Of a DNA stretch of 64,000 nucleotides, positions 15,889-25,101 are shown in pieces. The stretch's first letter is position 1. Each line of letters opens with the position of its first letter. Origin of the DNA: Candidatus Uhrbacteria bacterium. Its GTDB lineage: Bacteria > Patescibacteriota > Patescibacteriia > 2-12-FULL-60-25. The position numbers and the translations under genes were made by a program. The notes under the pieces were generated by a model. It made no database searches and was not told the origin of the DNA. It saw only the letters and a list, made by a program, of their open reading frames with translations. The stretch spans positions 23,303 through 87,302 of the forward strand of contig JAHBAS020000007.1 of the NCBI GenBank assembly GCA_018499965.2, written 5' to 3'.

Positions 15889-17076
15889 CTACGGAAGCGG
15901 TACGATGTTGTTCGTCGTCTCTGATCCGGCGTATTGATCGAGGGGTAGGAGAGGAATCATGGTGACAAGCGGACGCTTGCTCCCATCGAGGAATGTGACG
16001 ATACCTTCTGCGCGAACGGACGGAATGTAAAACGTTCGTCGTTCGTCGTTCACTTTGACGTCGTGACGATAGAGGCCTTGGGAGAATGCGTTGTAGGTGA
16101 TGGTGCCGCTTGCGGTCCAGGAAGGAAATCCATCTGCGCCTCCTCGCATGAGGAAGTTGAGCATGTCCTGTTCGGAAATGCTTGGATAGTTGGAACGGTC
16201 CACGTCCTGGATCATCTCGAAGGTCCCGCTTTCCACGCTTTGCGTATCCGATCGAACGACGACTTCTGCGCCGTTCACCAGGCTACCATCCGACTGATAG
16301 ACGATTTGATTGTCTTGGTTGAAATTGAATTGAATCAGGTTCCGATTCGGAAATTCGGGTGTAACGCACGCTGCATTTTTTTGCGGCAAACGAGGAATGT
16401 CTTCATCGAGAACGTGGGCATCTTGGGCGCCGGATCGAATCTGTTCAACGGATAAGCTTGTCATGCATCGTCCGTTTTGTTCCTCGTGTTTCCACCAGCT
16501 TTCCCATGAGAAGGCGAGTTGCGGATTCCCCCAGATTTGAATCGGAAATGCTCCACGGTCAACGAGAAACGTTTTTGCGGCCTGTCCCATGAGTTCGGAA
16601 GAGGTGAGCGAAGGGACGGTCAGTGCATCGCGCATGAGTCCGGATCGAACGAATCCAATTCGTCCGTATTCTGCATCATAGCTCCAGTGGTATCCGTTAT
16701 CATCCGTCCATTCGAGCTTGAGTTGCTTACTCGTTGGTGAGCGTTGGAGAAGGCCTGCGGGAATATGCAGTCCGGTAGTGATGTTCTGAAGGAAGGTGGA
16801 ATTGGGGAGTGTTTGGCGTTTGCGAAGTACCGTAATGCGGGATGGGAGTGAAGGAGGCTTTGCGATCCAGGTTACGGTTTGATGATCGCGTGGCTCACCG
16901 ATGATTGGGGCACGTCCAGGAATGTTGCCAAAGCCTCGGTCAAAGGTGACGGCGCCTTCTGGGGACGGTGTTCCGGTGCTACTCGAAGACGTCGGCGGCG
17001 TTGGAATGATTGACTGAATGCAGCCAGCTCCGAGGAGGGTGATTGCGAAGCATGTGATGAGAAATCGGTACGGCAT
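15889..17076 (-). CDS. Lipoprotein with large outer domain
   Basis: About 395 residues. The lipobox LLGAGC at residues about 14-19 predicts lipid anchoring, followed by a Ser/Thr/Pro linker (PTPPTSSSSTGTPSPEG). The rest is beta-rich with LEWTDDNGYHWSYDAEYGRIGF, IWGNPQLAFSWESWW and two Cys-containing loops. No family recognised. Its size and outer domain style resemble the outer part of the anti-sigma-like protein at 13094-14794, so the two may act together at the cell surface; this is inference. The ATG at 17076 is chosen because TATACT lies exactly 6 nt before it and overlaps the upstream ATG at 17091. Confidence 0.65.
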   Translation of the reverse strand: MPYRFLITCFAITLLGAGCIQSIIPTPPTSSSSTGTPSPEGAVTFDRGFGNIPGRAPIIGEPRDHQTVTWIAKPPSLPSRITVLRKRQTLPNSTFLQNITTGLHIPAGLLQRSPTSKQLKLEWTDDNGYHWSYDAEYGRIGFVRSGLMRDALTVPSLTSSELMGQAAKTFLVDRGAFPIQIWGNPQLAFSWESWWKHEEQNGRCMTSLSVEQIRSGAQDAHVLDEDIPRLPQKNAACVTPEFPNRNLIQFNFNQDNQIVYQSDGSLVNGAEVVVRSDTQSVESGTFEMIQDVDRSNYPSISEQDMLNFLMRGGADGFPSWTASGTITYNAFSQGLYRHDVKVNDERRTFYIPSVRAEGIVTFLDGSKRPLVTMIPLLPLDQYAGSETTNNIVPLP

Positions 17077-17082
17077 GGAAGT

Positions 17083-17088
17083 AGTATA
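17083..17088 (-). promoter_or_regulatory. -10 box for a leaderless transcript
   Basis: TATACT on the minus strand, 6 nt before the ATG at 17076. Confidence 0.6.
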
Positions 17089-17103
17089 CATCGTTTGCTT
17101 GCC

Positions 17104-17154
17104 GTCGACGGTCTACGGGGTTTGTACATTTCCTGTCGACCGTTAGCCGTCGAC
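17104..17154. repeat. GACGG-family imperfect inverted repeat
   Basis: GTCGACGGTCTACGG (17104-17118) pairs with CCGTTAGCCGTCGAC (17140-17154) with a few mismatches. Similar units occur at 26551-26577 and inside the EpmA-like gene at 27381-27405. Confidence 0.5.
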
Positions 17155-17216
17155 CATTTGACCCCTTCGCTCTCTTGACGCCCCCTTCTTTATCTCCTAG
17201 TATGTAACCAGGTAAT

Positions 17217-17642
17217 ATGCAAGGATTTTTTCGTATCCCCGCCAGATTGCACAGCGGATGTATTCTCATGACGGAATTGGCGCAGGTATCCGATTCGGAT
17301 ACCCGTCTTTCTTTGCGTCAGATCGGGGAGCATATGCAGGTTTCGGATGGATATCTCGAGGAAATCGCCGCAACGTTAAAAGCCGCAGGGCTTATCGATG
17401 GACGGACCGGTCCCAAGGGCGGGTATCGCCTCGCGCGAAAGCCGGAGGACATCTCCATGGAGGAAATCGTGCGCGCGATCGAAGGGCCGGTAGCGCTCGT
17501 ATCATGCCACGACGGATCCGCGTGCCCGGTTCAGGAGCTCTGTCACTCAAAGTGTCTGTGGGATTTCTTACAACGCACGGTCATGGATTCCCTTCGGGAA
17601 AAGAAATTATCGGATTGTATCGCAGATATCGGTAAAGCCTAG
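17217..17642 (+). CDS. iscR: Rrf2-family Fe-S regulator (IscR-like)
   Basis: 141 residues. The winged helix covers residues 1-75 (SLRQIGEHMQVSDGYLEEIAATLKAAGLIDGRTGPKGGYRLAR), the classic Rrf2 pattern including the GPKGGY wing. Four Cys at about 97, 103, 109 and 113 (VSCHDGSACPVQELCHSKC) fit the cluster-binding loop, which uses three Cys in IscR. It is the first gene of a run with cysteine desulfurase, scaffold and ferredoxin, so it probably senses Fe-S status and represses the operon. Stops one base before the next ATG, implying coupling. The symbol is by analogy; SufR/NsrR-type roles are also possible. Confidence 0.85.
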   Translation: MQGFFRIPARLHSGCILMTELAQVSDSDTRLSLRQIGEHMQVSDGYLEEIAATLKAAGLIDGRTGPKGGYRLARKPEDISMEEIVRAIEGPVALVSCHDGSACPVQELCHSKCLWDFLQRTVMDSLREKKLSDCIADIGKA

Positions 17643-17643
17643 T

Positions 17644-18849
17644 ATGAAGAAACGTATCTACCTTGATCATGCTGCTACGACGCCCGTTGATCCGGCGGTT
17701 ATTCGTGCCATGCGTCCATTTTTTTCAGAGCAGTTCGCAAATCCGTCATCGTTGCATGCGGCAGGGTCGGAGGCACAGCGGGCGGTTGCGCAAGCTCGAC
17801 GAACGATCGCGGACCTTTTGCATGCGCATGAAGAGGAAATCGTTTTCTGTTCCGGGGGAACCGAGTCGGACAATCTTGCGATCCAAGGCACGATCCGTGC
17901 GCATCGCGAACATGGCAATCATGTGATCACGAGCACGATTGAGCATCCGGCGGTATTGGAAACGTTGGAGCGCTTGGCTCGACGTGGAGAAATTGAACTC
18001 ACGAAGATTCCCGTGAGTGAAGATGGTCTCGTGCCCGCGGAGCGCGTTGCACAAGCGATAACGGAACGTACGGTTCTCGTGAGCATCATGATGGCGAATA
18101 ATGAAATCGGAACCGTCCAACCGATTGCCGATATCGGCCGTGCGATTTTGGCCTATCGAAAAGATCATCCGGGGATCTATCCGGTTTTCCATACGGATGC
18201 CTGTCAGGCTGCTGGAACATTGGATTTGGACGTCATGAAACTGCATACAGATCTCCTCACGTGCAATGGGACGAAGATCTATGGTCCGAAAGGAATCGGA
18301 TTGCTTTTTGTTCGACGCGGTTTGAAGATTGAACCGATGATGATCGGCGGCGGTCAGGAGCGGGGGTTGCGTTCAGGAACTGAGGATGTGCCGGGAATTA
18401 TCGGGTTCGCAAAGGCATTCGAGCTCGCTCAGAAGCGGAAAGAAAAAGAAAACGTTCGTCTGGTGGCATTGCGCGATCGGCTTATTGAAGGTTTGTTGCG
18501 CATCCCGAAGTCGCGGTTGAATGGTCATGCAACTGAGCGCTTGCCGAATAACGCGAATATCTCGTTTTTGGATATCGAAGGCGAAGCGGCTGTGCTCTAT
18601 TTGGATGCGAAAGGCATTTGCTGCTCAACGGGTTCCGCGTGCGCTTCAACCTCCCTTGATCCGTCGCATGTGATTCTCGCGCTGGGCATGTCTTATGAAG
18701 CCGCGCACGGTTCCCTGCGTTTTTCACTCGGACATGCGACCATGAAAGAGGATGTCGATACGGTGATTAAGGTCATGCCAAAGATCGTCGAGCGTCTTCG
18801 TCATATGAGTCCGGTGAATTTGGATATGAAATATTTTAAAAAAGGGTAG
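17644..18849 (+). CDS. iscS: Cysteine desulfurase (NifS/IscS type)
   Basis: 401 residues, normal length. PLP enzyme that removes sulfur from cysteine for Fe-S assembly. YLDHAATTPVDPAV opens the protein, CSGGTESDNLAI follows near residue 70, HTDACQAAG binds the cofactor, and the Schiff-base Lys is K211 in NGTKIYGPKG (the usual preceding His is Thr here). The sulfur-carrying Cys is C333 in STGSACAST. A C-terminal helix with KVMPKIVERLRHMSP closes the protein. Directly follows the Rrf2 gene and precedes the scaffold gene by 37 bases, so they form one operon. Confidence 0.95.
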   Translation: MKKRIYLDHAATTPVDPAVIRAMRPFFSEQFANPSSLHAAGSEAQRAVAQARRTIADLLHAHEEEIVFCSGGTESDNLAIQGTIRAHREHGNHVITSTIEHPAVLETLERLARRGEIELTKIPVSEDGLVPAERVAQAITERTVLVSIMMANNEIGTVQPIADIGRAILAYRKDHPGIYPVFHTDACQAAGTLDLDVMKLHTDLLTCNGTKIYGPKGIGLLFVRRGLKIEPMMIGGGQERGLRSGTEDVPGIIGFAKAFELAQKRKEKENVRLVALRDRLIEGLLRIPKSRLNGHATERLPNNANISFLDIEGEAAVLYLDAKGICCSTGSACASTSLDPSHVILALGMSYEAAHGSLRFSLGHATMKEDVDTVIKVMPKIVERLRHMSPVNLDMKYFKKG

Positions 18850-18886
18850 GCGGAGAAATACCACCTCCTCATAACGATCTCCTGCT

Positions 18887-19537
18887 ATGTCAGACGTAAC
18901 TTCCCGGGACGCGAAACAGAAATGGGTCTACACGAATACCGTGAAAGATCATTTTTTTCATCCGCGCAATTTCATGGAAGATGAAGAGACGTATCAGGCG
19001 AGCGGCGTGGGAATGGTCGGTTCTCCGGCTTGTGGAGACATGATGAAGATTTGGATCAAGGTCGATCCGGCAACGGAGCGGATCACGGATATGAAATGGC
19101 AGACCTTCGGATGTGCCTCCGCGATCGCGTCCACGTCTATGATGTCGGTCATCGTCACGGAGAATGGGGGAATGACGATCGAGGATGCGCGCAAGCTCAG
19201 GCCTCAGGACATCATGGAGCGTCTCGGCGGATTGCCTGTTCGTAAGGTGCATTGCTCCGTGCTTGGTGATAAGGCGCTTCGTTCTGCAATCAACGACTAT
19301 TTGCGAAAGGTTAATCAGGATGCGCGCGTGGAAGTGGAACACGGGAGATTGGTGGACAAGGTGGTAAAGGTCACGGATCATGATATCGAAGAAGCGGTGC
19401 TCGATGGCGCATGGACGCTCGAAGCCGTTCAGCGAAAGACCAAGGTCGGAACCGGTGACCCTTCTTGCATCCCAGAGGTTGAACAGCTTATTCGCTTCTA
19501 CCAAGAGAAGCATTTCGGGAAGGAAGACGGGAAATAG
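18887..19537 (+). CDS. iscU: Fe-S scaffold IscU/NifU-like with C-terminal extension
   Basis: 216 residues, longer than the usual 125-150. The scaffold domain has the three cluster-binding Cys: C49 (GSPACGDMM), C76 (TFGCASAIAS) and C123 (VHCSVLGD). The extension after residue 160 (TDHDIEEAVLDGAWTLEAV, KVGTGDPSCIPEVEQLI) resembles the BFD-like [2Fe-2S] segment of NifU, but only one Cys (C194) remains, so it probably no longer holds a cluster by itself. Works with the desulfurase just upstream and the ferredoxin just downstream. No Shine-Dalgarno site is seen. Confidence 0.92.
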   Translation: MSDVTSRDAKQKWVYTNTVKDHFFHPRNFMEDEETYQASGVGMVGSPACGDMMKIWIKVDPATERITDMKWQTFGCASAIASTSMMSVIVTENGGMTIEDARKLRPQDIMERLGGLPVRKVHCSVLGDKALRSAINDYLRKVNQDARVEVEHGRLVDKVVKVTDHDIEEAVLDGAWTLEAVQRKTKVGTGDPSCIPEVEQLIRFYQEKHFGKEDGK

Positions 19538-19619
19538 TTAATTGGTGGGCGCATTTTCTCAATCGTCTATTTACCAATTACCTGTTTTCGCGTACGATCC
19601 TCCGTATACGCATTTTCCT

Positions 19620-19874
19620 ATGTCTGATGCAAAAAAATCTGAACCAAAGAAGCCGTTGAAAATCTCCCGCGTGGTCGTTGATCGCGACGCGTGTATCGGC
19701 GCGGCTCCGTGCGTCACGATCGCTCCAGGCGTGTTTCAGCTTGATGATGAAAATAAGGCCTATATCGTGGATCAAAACGGCGCAGACGCCGAAACGATCA
19801 TGCTCGCAGCCCAATCTTGTCCAGTGCAGGCGATTATCGTTTACGATGAGCAAGGCAATCAGATTTATCCATAA
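19620..19874 (+). CDS. Three-Cys ferredoxin
   Basis: 84 residues. A single-cluster ferredoxin of the CxxCxxC...CP type in which the second Cys is Ala: C25, A28, C31 (DACIGAAPC) and C67 (SCPVQAI). With three Cys it should hold a [3Fe-4S] cluster, or a [4Fe-4S] cluster with a non-Cys ligand. It is the last gene of the Isc run and may supply electrons for cluster assembly. The ATG at 19620 is chosen because a longer frame from 19542 adds residues unlike a ferredoxin. A terminator follows 23 bases later. Confidence 0.88.
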   Translation: MSDAKKSEPKKPLKISRVVVDRDACIGAAPCVTIAPGVFQLDDENKAYIVDQNGADAETIMLAAQSCPVQAIIVYDEQGNQIYP

Positions 19875-19897
19875 AGGTTGATGTTGAGATAGTGAAA

Positions 19898-19937
19898 CGC
19901 CCTGACTTGAACCATTCCAAGTCAGGGCGATTTTGTT
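19898..19937 (+). terminator. Terminator of the Isc-type operon
   Basis: CGCCCTGACTTG and CAAGTCAGGGCG form a 12-bp perfect stem with an 8-nt loop, then ATTTTGTT. Confidence 0.9.
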
Positions 19938-19961
19938 CGGCAACAGAGAGGAGGTGAAACA

Positions 19962-21347
19962 TTACGGCTTTTGTCGTACATCTGCCCGTTCTGGATCCCA
20001 GTTTGTCGGTCCGAGGCCGCCGGCTTGAACCGCGACAATCGCTTGTCTTGCTGGCAGACGCGAGCTTGGAGGTAGATCAATTTCTGGTTGCATAAAAGGG
20101 ATAGCCGTTTGCTTCTCAGGAATGCCCTGAGGCCACACCTCTTCTATGGATACGCCGAGGAGCGTTCCACTGTGCGATGAGGGGATTTCCTCATCGTTGA
20201 AAAAATCTCCTTCCTGGGTTTCCGTCGGTACGGTTTGTGCTGCGAGGCCTTGAAGCGTTTCCGATCTGTGGTATTGGTAGCCTGTCTTTGGAAGTCGTGG
20301 AATTTCCACGACCTGATCTGTGGTCTCCGGTGGCGGCTTGCTGAATCCTCGAGTTTGCCGTTCTGTACCCCCTATTTCATCAAGTGTGACGTCCTCGATG
20401 GCAACTTCGTCCTCATTGATTTCGATCACAACCTCGTCGTCATCGGTTTCGGTCTCTGCGGGCGGGTTGTCCTGTTGGGGATGCGGTGGCGGTCGAAGTG
20501 TTTGTGCCGTTCCGTCCGGATCCGTTTCGTCTTCTTCCGGAGGTTTCTCGGTGCTAAAGGGTATCAGGTCGATGAGTGTACGTTCCGGATCTTCGATGTC
20601 GATAGAACCGGGATCGTCTAGTTCTGGCTCGTTGGGCCCTGCTGCGAGAATATGGATCATCTGCGGCTGTTCTTCTCGAAGGATATTCGTGATGCTCTCG
20701 GAAGACAGTTCTGTTTCTCTGATGTGATGCCTGAGTGTTCTGATCGTCTGATCGCGTTTTTCGATCATAGCGAGCATGCGCTCGGCGAGGTTGGAGAGGT
20801 CTGATCCGGCTTCGCGCGCGACATTGAGATCGAGTTGCACTTGGATTCGATCACGAAGCGTTTGCTCCGTAGAATCGAGCTGCTCTTGTCGTGTACGAAT
20901 AAGTTCCAGGACCAAGTCGAATTCGAAATTTCCTTTCCCGCGAAGAAGTGTAAGCTCATTGAGCCATGCCCGATCAATGCGTACGATCGTCGTACGCGTT
21001 TCTGCAACAACGCTGTATCGCGCCGGTTGATCTGCATACTCTTCGGAGAGCGCTTCGGCAAAGCCGACGCGTCCAGCCTTGAGGATACGGAGTTCTTTGG
21101 TAAGCGGAATCCCTTGATGTTCAACGACGAGTTCTTCGCGAGCTTGACCATCAAGGAGGACGAATGCACGATGGTACACCCGTTCTTGAGCGATGATGGT
21201 ATCGCCGGCCACGAAGGATTCTTCGCGTTCTTTCAGGTCTGGATTTCGCTCAACGAGCGTTTTCCAATACCGTCCCAATGCGGGATATTTGATGTCGATC
21301 ACGGTAGCCCCGCTCATTTCTGGGGAGTGATTCTTCTGTTGGTTCAT
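19962..21347 (-). CDS. Cyclic-nucleotide-binding-fold protein with disordered tail
   Basis: About 461 residues. Residues about 20-130 read like a cNMP-binding/Crp-type jelly roll: EESFVAGDTIIAQERVYHRAFVLLDGQAREEL, then LKAGRVGFAEALSEEYADQPARYSVVAETRTTIVRI. No DNA-binding domain follows. Instead there is a coiled coil (residues 140-225) and a long Glu/Asp/Pro-rich region (EKPPEEDETDPDG, ETETDDDEVVIEINEDEVAIED) that looks disordered. Probably a cytosolic sensor or scaffold, not a transcription factor; ligand unknown. The start at 21347 follows GGAAGGTG on the minus strand. Confidence 0.6.
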   Translation of the reverse strand: MNQQKNHSPEMSGATVIDIKYPALGRYWKTLVERNPDLKEREESFVAGDTIIAQERVYHRAFVLLDGQAREELVVEHQGIPLTKELRILKAGRVGFAEALSEEYADQPARYSVVAETRTTIVRIDRAWLNELTLLRGKGNFEFDLVLELIRTRQEQLDSTEQTLRDRIQVQLDLNVAREAGSDLSNLAERMLAMIEKRDQTIRTLRHHIRETELSSESITNILREEQPQMIHILAAGPNEPELDDPGSIDIEDPERTLIDLIPFSTEKPPEEDETDPDGTAQTLRPPPHPQQDNPPAETETDDDEVVIEINEDEVAIEDVTLDEIGGTERQTRGFSKPPPETTDQVVEIPRLPKTGYQYHRSETLQGLAAQTVPTETQEGDFFNDEEIPSSHSGTLLGVSIEEVWPQGIPEKQTAIPFMQPEIDLPPSSRLPARQAIVAVQAGGLGPTNWDPERADVRQKP

Positions 21348-21584
21348 GCTGCACCTTCCTCTGTTGTTTGGAGGTCGAAAGTTCGTTTTGGCAGGAATGC
21401 CATTCCCCACTTGAGGGAATGAGCGACCTTTTCATATCAAAGATGTGTTGTCAAGCCCGCCTTGCAGACTTAATCCTCATATCTTAGAAAGAAATGGCCA
21501 AAAATTTATGCATTTTGCTGCGTCAGCAGCGTAGCAAAAAATGGACAAAGATGCGATCCGTTTGGCGAGTTTCTTGAAAAGAAA

Positions 21585-21610
21585 ACACCTGCTGAGCAGG
21601 TGTCTTTTTT
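21585..21610. terminator. Terminator hairpin
   Basis: ACACCTGC and GCAGGTGT around TGA, followed by CTTTTTT on the plus strand; T-rich on the minus strand too. Ends the minus-strand methylase gene. A second hairpin, TTTTGCTGCG...CGTAGCAAAA, is at about 21513-21537. Confidence 0.75.
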
Positions 21611-21621
21611 GTAATCATTGA

Positions 21622-22824
21622 TCAGTTTCCGACGTAGGTGAGGACGACGATACGACGCGCTACGCGCTGCCCTTGTCGATGGTAGATGAGCGGACCGTTG
21701 CTGGTATCCCATTCTCCGAGCGGATTGACTACGCGATAGCCGATACGCGCTACTTCTTCATCCAGTCCTACGCGGGCGATTCCGTTATCGGTTTTAAACG
21801 ACGGCCAGACGATCACCAAGCGTGCGCCTTTGACGAGCGTCGGTCGAAGGTGGTCGAGCGTTTGCATCCAGAGTGCGGAAATTTCTTTTGCATTGCGTTC
21901 GATCGCGCTCTGCGATTCATATCCTCGAAGCGGAGGTCCCATCATGCCTTCGCTCACCACGACGTTTATCGAAGATGGATCAAGTCGATCATCGAGATTT
22001 CGTGCATCTGCAGCGAAGATCGTGGTTCGCTCCGCATCTTGTTCGGTTAAGATCTCCTGCGCCACGAGCCATTCCAAATTGCGTTGCGATGATGCGGACT
22101 GTCGCGTTTCAATGTCGCTTCCGATAATTCGCTTCGCGCGTGTGACCAATGCCGCTTCCATTAAGATCGTGCCATTGCCGCAAAAAGGATCAAGCAACGT
22201 TTCACCTTTTTGCACGCGGGCGAGATTCGTCAGGATGCGGGCGAGTTTTGGCGGGAGCATGCCGGCTTCATCGTCTCGTGCCGGTCGCCCGAAGTCCCGC
22301 TCGCTCCACGCGTCGGCGTTTTGCACATGCGTGGTCTTTCCGATATACGCCTTGCCGGATGAGATGATGCAGACGATATCAGTTCCGTATTCCGTGAGCT
22401 TGAGTTTTGCCACGGCCGCCGGTGAGAGCGCTGCCCCTTCTTTACTCGTGACCCATCGGCTCCGGATGCCTCGATCTTTGAGGGCGTGCTTTAATCCGAT
22501 CGGCATTTTCTGAAGATCTTTCTGCATGCGTTCCGTGCCGCCGAAAACCGTAAATCCGAAGTCGAGATTTTCAACGTTCGTTGATTTTTGGATCAGGTCC
22601 GCAAGACGGTCTGCGCTCATCTCGTCCATGGAAAATTCGTCCACGATTTCTCCGAGCTTCACGGTTCCACCCAGCGTTTCCATGAGCATGGTTCCGTCCC
22701 ATTTTGCATCTTCAACAATCGCCGCATGACCGATGAGGATGGGCGCATCAAGTTGCGGACGAATGGCATGGAATTCCGCCAAGGAGAGCCGCGGATGCGT
22801 GCCGAAGATGAGGAAATGTTTCAT
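21622..22824 (-). CDS. UPF0020/Trm11-type nucleic acid methyltransferase
   Basis: About 400 residues. The C-terminal half is a SAM methyltransferase with LLDPFCGNGTILMEA (motif I) and IIGSDIETRQSASSQRN (motif II), as in the UPF0020 family that makes m2G in tRNA or 23S rRNA. The catalytic motif IV, usually (D/N)PPY, reads VVSEGMMGPPLRG, so the exact chemistry is unsure. The N-terminal half (HFLIFGTHPRLSLAEFHAI) resembles the Trm11 N-terminal/THUMP-like region. AGGA 8 nt before the ATG at 22824 supports that start; an ATG at 22833 is also possible. RNA as substrate is inferred from family. Confidence 0.75.
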   Translation of the reverse strand: MKHFLIFGTHPRLSLAEFHAIRPQLDAPILIGHAAIVEDAKWDGTMLMETLGGTVKLGEIVDEFSMDEMSADRLADLIQKSTNVENLDFGFTVFGGTERMQKDLQKMPIGLKHALKDRGIRSRWVTSKEGAALSPAAVAKLKLTEYGTDIVCIISSGKAYIGKTTHVQNADAWSERDFGRPARDDEAGMLPPKLARILTNLARVQKGETLLDPFCGNGTILMEAALVTRAKRIIGSDIETRQSASSQRNLEWLVAQEILTEQDAERTTIFAADARNLDDRLDPSSINVVVSEGMMGPPLRGYESQSAIERNAKEISALWMQTLDHLRPTLVKGARLVIVWPSFKTDNGIARVGLDEEVARIGYRVVNPLGEWDTSNGPLIYHRQGQRVARRIVVLTYVGN

Positions 22825-22985
22825 GGCATTCATCCTACATGGAGTCGGGGATCTAGGGAAGGCTCGGATCGGAAAAAGTTTCCAGATCTTCTGTTTTTGC
22901 ACGATATTTCCGTGGGTATCGTTGGATTTTATTTTTTCTCTATCACAACATTTGACGCATAGAAGAATGTATGGTGAAGTTTGCT

Positions 22986-23032
22986 ATTCCCCTTGGTGGG
23001 GGAATCGGACTTTTGGTCAGGGAATCCTGACC
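22986..23032 (+). other. Two tandem hairpins in an upstream leader
   Basis: ATTCCCC/GGGGAAT (22986-23005, 6-nt loop) and GGTCAGG/CCTGACC (23015-23032, GAAT loop) lie 50-100 bases before the GTG at 23083. Neither has a T-run, so they look like mRNA leader structure or an operator rather than terminators. Confidence 0.45.
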
Positions 23033-23082
23033 TAGAAATACATTGATCTTTGGACAATTCGGACAGATTGGAAAGGAGACAC

Positions 23083-25101
23083 GTGATTCAAAAATATCGG
23101 ATCTGGATGCTCTTTGCATCCTTGTTACTGATCCTTTTGAGCGCATGTCCCGCATGGGCGGGGGATTACGATGCGAAAGAAGGAGATCACTTCGCCATTA
23201 TCAGCCGTATGGTTGAAGATGGGAAGGAAAGGCAAGTCGTCCGCATCCATCGGCATATCGTCGATACGCGGCAATTTGCTGCCTTGTTCGGAACGGACAT
23301 GTTCCGTATTCGAGCAGACAATCTCACCAAGACGTTAGCGCTCTGTCATGTCGGCGGACCGTTTCCATGGAGACGTAAGCTGGTTCGACGGGAGTTTGTT
23401 GAGGAAGATCGGGCATCAAGCGAATATTGGGACAGACATTGTCCCGATCAAGCTCAACGATACGTATATATGATTCCGGGAGAGGAGATCGTCATCATGA
23501 CAACGCAAGGCATACAGGAACGTGAACCGAGTGGGGGTGGAAATGTGAATTCGGATGGACCGGTGAATTCCGGCGCAGACATCGGCGTGCCGACCGCAGT
23601 GGTTGCAGCTCCGCAGATGAATCTATCTGATCAGATCGCGGCATGTCGTACGCCAAAGTGCGTATGGGATCTCGTGAGTCCGATCGCATCAAGTGTGACG
23701 TGGCCGAGTGCTCAGCCGAAGCCTTTACCGGCAACGAATGACGCTCCTTCGGCTTCGCCGCTTCCGATGATGATGGGGACGGGGATGATGTGGAGCGATC
23801 CGCTCATGGCGGACCTTCATGCATGTACGAATCTCGATTGTATAACGGCTACGCTTCGTTTTGCATCCATTTCGGATACGTCACTCACTCAAGGAACGGA
23901 ACATCAATCATCTCAGTCGGTTGGGGTGCCCTCGCGTCGAGAAGTTATGCTCGAAACGGCATTGACCACACAATCCATTGGATTCTACCTCGCGGTCGGA
24001 ATCGCTCTCGTGGCGTGCGTCATGGTTCTCATCATGGCTCGTCGAGAAACGAAGATGAGGCGGTACTACGAATATCGGCTCGAGAACAACGATGATGCGC
24101 TGTACGTACGAAACAGGGAGCTCGAAGAATCGCTACGACAACAGGAGGCAAGGTTCGCTGAAAAGGTAGGAGAATCTCTCGCGAATGCGAGACGTGCAAC
24201 GTCACTTGCTCAAGATGCGGCAGAAGCGAATCAATCGCTCACCCGGCTCTTGCACTCGTGTGTGAATCAAGGTGAACGTATCGAACTTCCGGAAACCGCT
24301 TCCACGCGCGAACATGTGACAGCACTCGAACAAGCGATCGGATCGCTTCGTCGTAAACTGTATCGAGAGATGAGCGTGATGGTGACCGGACTCAATAAGG
24401 AGGCAAGACTATCCATCGACAGTCACAATACGGGCACGTACAAGTTGATGCAGACGGCGCTCATTCAGGATCTGCGATTCGCCATACGGGCGTACATCGA
24501 CACGACGCTAGAAGAGCGTGATGCCGCTTTGCAACGAGATGTTACACGCATATGTCGACTCATCGGCGTGAATCACATCGCCTCAACGGAAGAAGGGTTA
24601 CAACATCTCTCAGCGTGCCTTGCTTGGATGTCGAGCGAATTCGCTCGCATGTGGGAAGGGACGTCCATTGAAAGGGTGAAGTTCCAAGGAGCGGAAGTTC
24701 CCGAGTTCACCTATTGGGTTCGGCATCTCGAATCAGCGCTGCCTCAAATCGAAACGATGCTCAGCGCTTACAGCGCGGAAGTCGAGCGTCTTAGGACGGA
24801 GGCCATCGGTCTCAAGTCGAGCTCGTCACAAGCGGCAAATAACAACGGTTCCTCTGATTGGCGTTTTTTCCTGTTTAAGGGAATCGGAGGTTTCTTCCGG
24901 GATCAACGAGCTCATCGCGGTCTCTCGCTGGAAAGCGCAGAGCAGTTCGATGCTCTGCAGACATTTCTCGGGCTTGTATATCAAGTCGAGATCTTGCTCA
25001 AAGGACAGCAGCTTTGGCTGAAGTATCCTGCGGATATGGAGCTTCCGTCGGCCTCGAAGTGGGAGTCAGTTCCCCCTCCGCCGCCAGACAAGTTCTGCTA
25101 G
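23083..25101 (+). CDS. Large membrane protein with cytosolic coiled coil, unrecognised
   Basis: About 672 residues, GTG start set by GGAG 5 nt upstream. A signal peptide (IWMLFASLLLILLSACPAWA) leads to an outer domain of about 270 residues. That domain contains two similar Cys-pair motifs, AACRTPKCVWDL and HACTNLDCITATL, about 75 residues apart. A membrane span (IGFYLAVGIALVACVMVLIMA) follows near residue 305. The remaining 340 residues are cytosolic and helical, with a coiled coil (RNRELEESLRQQEARFAEK) and a Pro-rich end (ESVPPPPPDKFC). No family recognised; the architecture suggests a signalling or structural protein spanning the membrane. Confidence 0.6.
   Translation: MIQKYRIWMLFASLLLILLSACPAWAGDYDAKEGDHFAIISRMVEDGKERQVVRIHRHIVDTRQFAALFGTDMFRIRADNLTKTLALCHVGGPFPWRRKLVRREFVEEDRASSEYWDRHCPDQAQRYVYMIPGEEIVIMTTQGIQEREPSGGGNVNSDGPVNSGADIGVPTAVVAAPQMNLSDQIAACRTPKCVWDLVSPIASSVTWPSAQPKPLPATNDAPSASPLPMMMGTGMMWSDPLMADLHACTNLDCITATLRFASISDTSLTQGTEHQSSQSVGVPSRREVMLETALTTQSIGFYLAVGIALVACVMVLIMARRETKMRRYYEYRLENNDDALYVRNRELEESLRQQEARFAEKVGESLANARRATSLAQDAAEANQSLTRLLHSCVNQGERIELPETASTREHVTALEQAIGSLRRKLYREMSVMVTGLNKEARLSIDSHNTGTYKLMQTALIQDLRFAIRAYIDTTLEERDAALQRDVTRICRLIGVNHIASTEEGLQHLSACLAWMSSEFARMWEGTSIERVKFQGAEVPEFTYWVRHLESALPQIETMLSAYSAEVERLRTEAIGLKSSSSQAANNNGSSDWRFFLFKGIGGFFRDQRAHRGLSLESAEQFDALQTFLGLVYQVEILLKGQQLWLKYPADMELPSASKWESVPPPPPDKFC

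Noticed and set aside
17746..18246. Minus-strand frame opposite the cysteine desulfurase
   Set aside because: Shadow of iscS with no independent support.
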